This document shows, piece by piece, positions 56,447 through 60,157 of a DNA stretch of 60,157 bases. Below the pieces are notes generated by a model. The model ran no database searches and was not told where the DNA came from. It worked only from the letters and a program-made list of their open reading frames with translations. The first letter of the stretch is position 1. Each line of letters opens with the position of its first letter. The position numbers and the translations under genes are program-made. The stretch covers positions 1-60,157 of the forward strand of contig SUVX01000017.1 of assembly GCA_015061725.1 (NCBI GenBank). The letters run 5' to 3'. This DNA comes from Lentisphaerota bacterium. Its GTDB lineage: Bacteria > Verrucomicrobiota > Lentisphaeria > Victivallales > Victivallaceae.

Positions 56447-57463
56447 TTATATTTTCAATTTTACACATGATTGTCTGGGGATAAACGTTCCTTTGAGCAA
56501 ATAATGTCTGGCGGGAATGCAACTTCCCGATTCAATCTGTTCCAACAGTAATTCGGTCGCAATCTTTCCGATTTCCTCAGTCGGCTCCCGGCAGGTCGTC
56601 AGGGGCGCATAAGCATTTTGGGCGCTGCCGATATCACTGAAACCGGTGACAGATATCTCTTCCGGAACACGGATACCATTCCGGCGGCAGAACTCCATTG
56701 CGCCCATTGCTGCCGGATCATTGACGCAATGAACGGCAGTCAAATCCACCCCCCGCGAAACAAGTTCCTTCATTCCCTCCCAACCGGATTCATAATCAGG
56801 CGTACCGGGATACACAAGTTTTTCATCATATGGTAAATTATTGGCGGCAAGAGCGTCGAGATACCCTTCAAACATCTGCTGGGAAAAAGAGTCATTATTT
56901 TTACCGCCGATATGCGCAATCCTCCTGTGACCGAGCGAATAAAGATAATTGACAAGCTCAGCGGAAGAAGACCGGGCCTCTGTCGCAACAAAGGAACATT
57001 GCAACTCATCTTTGGAAAAATAGCGGTCAAATAGCGTGAAAGGAACATTCTGTTCCTGTAAAAAGCGGCAGTTATCCACAGATTCCGTCTGATTCACCGG
57101 ACAAAGAAAAATTCCCGCAACCGGAATGGAAAGCAGAACTTCCAGCTGTTCACGTTCCATAACCGGATCTTCGTTGGAAAGGCACAACAGCAGATTGTAC
57201 TGACTTTTTAAATTCTGGCGGATACATTCTATGATTTGAGGGTAGTAGGAATAGGTAAATGAGGGCAGCAATACCCCGATAACATTATTTTTTTTCAATT
57301 TCAGATTCCGGGCAGTCTGATTCGGACGATAATTTTTTTCACGGATAAATTCTTCAATACGCCGCCGGGTCTTGGGACTGACACTGCCCTTATTGTTCAA
57401 ACAACGGTAAACGGTCATGTTTGACAACCCCAATTCACGCGCTATATCTTCTTGTGTTATCAT
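56447..57463 (-). CDS. LacI-family transcription regulator
   Basis: A 338-residue repressor. Residues 1-50 form the LacI helix-turn-helix and hinge (MITQEDIARELGLSNMTVYR, then SPKTRRRIEEFIREKNYRPN). The sugar-binding core follows (GVLLPSFTYSYYPQIIE, HRRIAHIGGKNND, EISVTGFSDIG). It heads the minus-strand carbohydrate set, and a perfect inverted repeat lies in its leader, so autoregulation and control of the following genes are likely. The effector is unknown; fucose- or sialic-acid-type glycans would fit the neighbours, by inference only. Confidence 0.92.
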   Translation of the reverse strand: MITQEDIARELGLSNMTVYRCLNNKGSVSPKTRRRIEEFIREKNYRPNQTARNLKLKKNNVIGVLLPSFTYSYYPQIIECIRQNLKSQYNLLLCLSNEDPVMEREQLEVLLSIPVAGIFLCPVNQTESVDNCRFLQEQNVPFTLFDRYFSKDELQCSFVATEARSSSAELVNYLYSLGHRRIAHIGGKNNDSFSQQMFEGYLDALAANNLPYDEKLVYPGTPDYESGWEGMKELVSRGVDLTAVHCVNDPAAMGAMEFCRRNGIRVPEEISVTGFSDIGSAQNAYAPLTTCREPTEEIGKIATELLLEQIESGSCIPARHYLLKGTFIPRQSCVKLKI

Positions 57464-57482
57464 TTGAACTGCAACCTTTTAT

Positions 57483-57508
57483 AAAATTGTTAGTCGTATA
57501 ACAATTTT
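57483..57508 (-). promoter_or_regulatory. Probable LacI operator
   Basis: AAAATTGTTA (57483-57492) and TAACAATTTT (57499-57508) form a perfect inverted repeat with a six-base spacer. It lies 20 bases upstream of the lacI-type start codon and downstream of the promoter, a position suited to roadblock autorepression. Confidence 0.75.
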
Positions 57509-57581
57509 GTTTATTTTTTTAACCGGCAACATTTCCGGGATTTTTTAAAGAGGAACGGACATCATTTTACAACAACACTTT

Positions 57582-57610
57582 ACTATAGCATTCTTTCAAC
57601 ACCTTGTCAA
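57582..57610 (-). promoter_or_regulatory. Promoter of the LacI-led operon
   Basis: Read on the minus strand, TTGACA (57610-57605) and TATAGT (57587-57582) are separated by 17 bases, close to consensus. The transcript would begin near 57575 and carry the operator in its leader. Confidence 0.7.
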
Positions 57611-57696
57611 ATTATTTTTTTATTTTTTTCTGATGGTTTACCGCGCTCCGGCGATTTAAAACGTCTTTCTTTGCCGGAAAAAACAGAAAATTCTCC

Positions 57697-57725
57697 TTGA
57701 AGTCACAGAAAAAAAGGAGTATATT
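57697..57725 (+). promoter_or_regulatory. Promoter of ddh
   Basis: TTGAAG (57697-57702) and TATATT (57720-57725) are separated by 17 bases, 34 bases before the ddh start codon. With the LacI promoter and operator it accounts for the 296-base gap 57464-57759. Confidence 0.7.
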
Positions 57726-57759
57726 ACCTGTAACAAAATAAATCCAGGAGAATACTTCC

Positions 57760-58767
57760 ATGAATAAAGTACGAGTTATGATTGCCGGTTTCGGCAATGT
57801 CGGACGGGGCGTTATGGCCTCAATCGCCAATAATCAGGATATGGAACTGGTCGGAATCGCCTCACGTTCACCCGAACGTGTCAAAAAAGAACTGGGCGAA
57901 ACAGTTCCCGTCGTTCCCCTTGCCGATGTGGAAAAATGGAGCAAAGAAATCAATCCCGATGTGGTCATTCTCTGCGGCGGCTCAAAAAGCGATCTGCCCC
58001 AGCAGGGTCCGGCTCTCTGCAAATATGTCAATACCGTTGACAGTTTCGACAACCACAGCCGCATCCCCGAATATTTCAAGGCGATGGATGACGCCGCCGG
58101 AGACTCCGGACACGTTGCCGTTATTTCCACCGGCTGGGATCCCGGTATCTTCTCTCTGGAACGGGTTTTGGGCAACAGCTTCATCCCCGGCGCCCGCGCC
58201 TACGGTTTTTACGGCATGGGTCCCTCAGGCGGCTTGAGCATGGGACACTCCGACGCGCTGCGCACCATCAAAGGGGTCAAAGATGCCCGTCAGTTCACCC
58301 ACGCCATTCCTGCCGCTGTCGATCAGGCTCGTAAGGGAGAAAATCCGCAGTTCACGCCGGGGGATATGCACTCAAGAGAATGTTTTGTCGTCCTTGAAGA
58401 GGGTGCCGATCCCGCAGAAGTCACCAAAGCAATCGTTGAAATGCCCGGTTATTTTGAACCCTATGATACGACTGTCAACTTCATCTCTCAGGAAGAACTT
58501 GATGCCAATTACAAGGGATTCCCCCACGACGGCGTTGTCATCACTGCCGGAACCACCGGAGACAAAGAGAAACATTCCGCGCTGGCGGAATACCGCTGTG
58601 TCTGGGGCAGCAATCCCGAAGCAACGGCAAACGTTCTGGTCGCACACGCCCGCGCCGCCGCAAGGCTTGCCGCTGAGGGCTGCTCCGGAGCGTTCACCAT
58701 TCTGGATATTCCCGCAAGTTACTTCTCCACTCTTTCAAGAGAAGAACTGCTCAAAAACTGGATGTAA
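57760..58767 (+). CDS. ddh: meso-Diaminopimelate D-dehydrogenase
   Basis: A 335-residue NADP-dependent enzyme that makes meso-diaminopimelate from tetrahydrodipicolinate in one step, for lysine and peptidoglycan synthesis. The Rossmann motif is MIAGFGNVGRGVM, and typical segments are STGWDPGIFSLERV, FYGMGPSGGLSMGHSDALR and ECFVVLEEGAD. The length is near that of known enzymes (about 326). CCAGGAG precedes the ATG. It stands with xseB six bases behind. Confidence 0.92.
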   Translation: MNKVRVMIAGFGNVGRGVMASIANNQDMELVGIASRSPERVKKELGETVPVVPLADVEKWSKEINPDVVILCGGSKSDLPQQGPALCKYVNTVDSFDNHSRIPEYFKAMDDAAGDSGHVAVISTGWDPGIFSLERVLGNSFIPGARAYGFYGMGPSGGLSMGHSDALRTIKGVKDARQFTHAIPAAVDQARKGENPQFTPGDMHSRECFVVLEEGADPAEVTKAIVEMPGYFEPYDTTVNFISQEELDANYKGFPHDGVVITAGTTGDKEKHSALAEYRCVWGSNPEATANVLVAHARAAARLAAEGCSGAFTILDIPASYFSTLSREELLKNWM

Positions 58768-58773
58768 TTCATC

Positions 58774-59028
58774 ATGGCTGAAACAGAAAAAAAGATTCCG
58801 CAGGACATTGCGGCGCTGCCCTTTGAAACAGCCATTGCTGAATTGGAAAACATCGCAGCAACTCTTGAAAATGAACAACTCCCCCTGACCAAAACGTTTG
58901 AAATGTTTGAACGGGGCAGTTACCTTGCCGCCCATTGCCGCGAACAAATCACGGCTCTGGAAAAACGGGTGGAGATCCTGACAGGAAACAATCAGGATTC
59001 CCCCCAGTGGCAGGAATTCAAGCAGTAA
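58774..59028 (+). CDS. xseB: Exodeoxyribonuclease VII small subunit
   Basis: An 84-residue helical subunit of exonuclease VII. The signature LPFETAIAELENIAATLE is followed by LPLTKTFEMFERGSYLAAHC, matching the short two-helix family. xseA is not in the window. It is co-transcribed with ddh, judging from the six-base gap. Confidence 0.9.
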   Translation: MAETEKKIPQDIAALPFETAIAELENIAATLENEQLPLTKTFEMFERGSYLAAHCREQITALEKRVEILTGNNQDSPQWQEFKQ

Positions 59029-59109
59029 AGATTTTTCCTCTTTGAAAACTGAAAAAGCAAATATAAAATAATTTTGCAAAAAAAAATTACTTTTTGGCAA
59101 TAATTCCGC

Positions 59110-59137
59110 TTGTTTTTCAATTTTCAGGTTGTATAGT
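59110..59137 (+). promoter_or_regulatory. Promoter before the interrupted secreted-protein gene
   Basis: TTGTTT (59110-59115) and TATAGT (59132-59137) are separated by 16 bases, 31 bases before the start codon at 59169. Confidence 0.45.
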
Positions 59138-59168
59138 ATGGAAGTACAAACAAACGGAGTCCGAAGAC

Positions 59169-59780
59169 ATGACGAACAACCTGAAAAATATTTTTCATAA
59201 GGTGAACGCCCTGTTTCACAGAGCAGGAGCGTTGCGGATTGTCTTTTTTGCCGCGCTGCTTTTTTCCGGTATTTCCCTGTTTGCCCAATCGACAGAATAT
59301 CCCTCTGAACGCACTTTTCCCCGGCACGGCAATGCCTACTCGGGTTTATTGACGGTCAACCGTGATTGCGAAGCGCCGGCTCTGCGTTATCGTCTGGGGC
59401 AGCAGCTTCAGTTGAATTTTCGCAGTGCCCGTCCGGGACAATCCTGGAATCTCCAGAGAACAGGTCATTTGGAGGGCAAACTGCTCCCCGACTTCTGCCG
59501 TCAGATCATTGCTGAAAACAGTTTCAGCAGATGTAAGACAAGAGAAAATTCAACCTATCCCGTTTATTCAACATTCTCTTTCCCCGTCAGGGCGGGACCG
59601 CAGTTTTCCACGACTGAGCAGTCTTTTTCGATCTGACGGAGGGTCTTCCGGCCGCGACTCCGGCAGAAAGAACAGAATGACTGTCTCCAAAAAATTCCGC
59701 AAAAATTTGATGTACTTTCCGCATCGGCTCCCGGAATAAAAATTACTCTGACGCACTTTCCGGTTGCCGCAAAAAAGTAA
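59169..59780 (+). pseudogene. Secreted protein gene interrupted by an in-frame TGA
   Basis: The frame from ATG 59169 encodes an exported protein (hydrophobic stretch IVFFAALLFSGISLFA, residues about 25-40) and stops at TGA 59634-59636 after 155 residues. The same frame then stays open for 47 more codons to TAA 59778-59780, encoding RRVFRPRLRQKEQ and ending LTHFPVAAKK, a protein-like tail. A nonsense mutation, or less likely readthrough or a sequence error, explains this best. No family was recognised. A promoter lies upstream. Confidence 0.6.
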
Positions 59781-59838
59781 TGTACACACATCACAAGTTT
59801 CGCGGCTGAAAAAAACATTCATCGTGGAGACAAAAAAA

Positions 59839-59955
59839 ATGAGTTTCAAAGAATATTGCTCTAAGAATCTGGAAAACATCATCTGCTTCGGTGCCGCCGG
59901 TGCAATGGTTCTGATTGGTATCATCGCCTTTGTCTGCATCTATTGCAGCAAATAA
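59839..59955 (+). CDS. 38-residue single-span membrane peptide
   Basis: MSFKEYCSKNLENIICF is followed by a hydrophobic span AGAMVLIGIIAFVCIYC and ends CSK. The ATG at 59839 follows GGAG at a suitable distance. No family was recognised. It stands alone downstream of the interrupted secreted-protein gene and upstream of repeat copy C. It may be a real small membrane protein; proof would need expression or conservation data. Confidence 0.5.
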   Translation: MSFKEYCSKNLENIICFGAAGAMVLIGIIAFVCIYCSK

Positions 59956-60019
59956 TTGATTTGATATTCCGGGGAAGTTGACAACATCAGCTTCCCCTTT
60001 TTTATTTGCGCGGTTCCCG

Positions 60020-60157
60020 ACATAGATGGCTCTTGGGGAAGGGGAAAACTTCTTTTCACGAGAAAAGAAGTTTTCCCCTTCCCCAAACCCCAACCCTTTT
60101 CAAGAAAAGCGAAGTATTTTATAAAGTAAGAACAATACCCTACGGGTAATTATCTAC
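60020..60157 (+). repeat. Dispersed palindromic repeat, copy C (runs off window)
   Basis: An intergenic element. Perfect 25-base arms (60033-60057 and 60062-60086) around ACGA are followed by CCCCAAACCCC and the tail AAGAAAAGCGAAGTATTTT with AAAGT after it; the sequence ends in ATTATCTAC at the window edge. The order of parts is the same as in copy B although the arms differ in sequence, so the pairing rather than the base sequence of the arms is kept. One frame reads SREKKFSPSP. Confidence 0.82.

Noticed and set aside
59634..59636. TGA as selenocysteine codon
   Set aside because: No redox-type context around the codon, no recognised selenoprotein family and no selenocysteine machinery in view. 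Nonsense mutation is simpler.

Overview
The window looks like a chromosomal piece of a Lentisphaerota (Victivallales-type) bacterium, probably from a gut or other anaerobic, glycan-rich habitat. This is inferred from gene content: three pseudopilin genes with the [19 protein letters not shown] signature, several large secreted or cytosolic glycoside-hydrolase-like proteins, LacI and GntR/LacI-hybrid sugar regulators, an SSS transporter, and housekeeping genes (lysS, leuCD, ddh, xseB). No tRNA, rRNA, CRISPR array, integrase-borne island or complete insertion sequence was found by eye.

Layout. 1-6.1 kb: a pseudopilin gene with a doubled leader, a cytosolic GHL6/alpha-L-fucosidase-like enzyme and a large secreted glycosidase-like protein. 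6.1-10.2 kb (minus): leuC, leuD and a mutarotase-fold protein, plus an SH3b protein with an Ala/Glu/Lys repeat. 10.3-14.9 kb (plus): META-domain lipoprotein, Xer recombinase, HrpB helicase, Nif3-like protein. 14.9-18.7 kb: an RNA-repair locus in which divergent rtcR faces a near-perfect sigma-54 promoter that drives a DIP1984-like small protein, a highly structured non-coding stretch ending in a terminator, and rtcB. 18.7-28 kb (minus): SSS transporter and a TolC/HlyD/RbbA/ABC-2 permease export system. 28.2-35.8 kb (plus): an HTH-cupin-AMP-ligase fusion, GNAT, a membrane flippase-like protein, MTHFR-MetV, a small secreted protein and YgiQ. 35.8-38.4 kb (minus): lysS and a CaCA antiporter.

38.7-47 kb (plus) is a carbohydrate locus: GntR/LacI regulator, DUF4838 protein, small secreted protein, lipoprotein glycosidase, pseudopilin, CE7-type esterase. 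47.2-57.5 kb (minus) is a second such locus, led by a LacI regulator: GHL6/fucosidase-like enzyme, BNR sialidase-like enzyme, a truncated pectate-lyase-like gene, pseudopilin, CBM9-glycosidase, small secreted protein, MFS transporter. The end holds ddh, xseB, a secreted protein split by an in-frame TGA, and a 38-residue membrane peptide.

The most unusual signals are these. (i) A pseudopilin is linked to each of the three glycosidase loci. (ii) Two pseudopilin leaders carry perfect 11-2-11 palindromes in frame, and one leader is built from a dispersed palindromic repeat that also occurs between genes at 47.0 and 60.0 kb. (iii) A structured RNA candidate lies inside the sigma-54 rtc locus. (iv) A 250-bp element with terminal inverted repeats has a 77-bp end copy fused to a truncated pectate-lyase gene.
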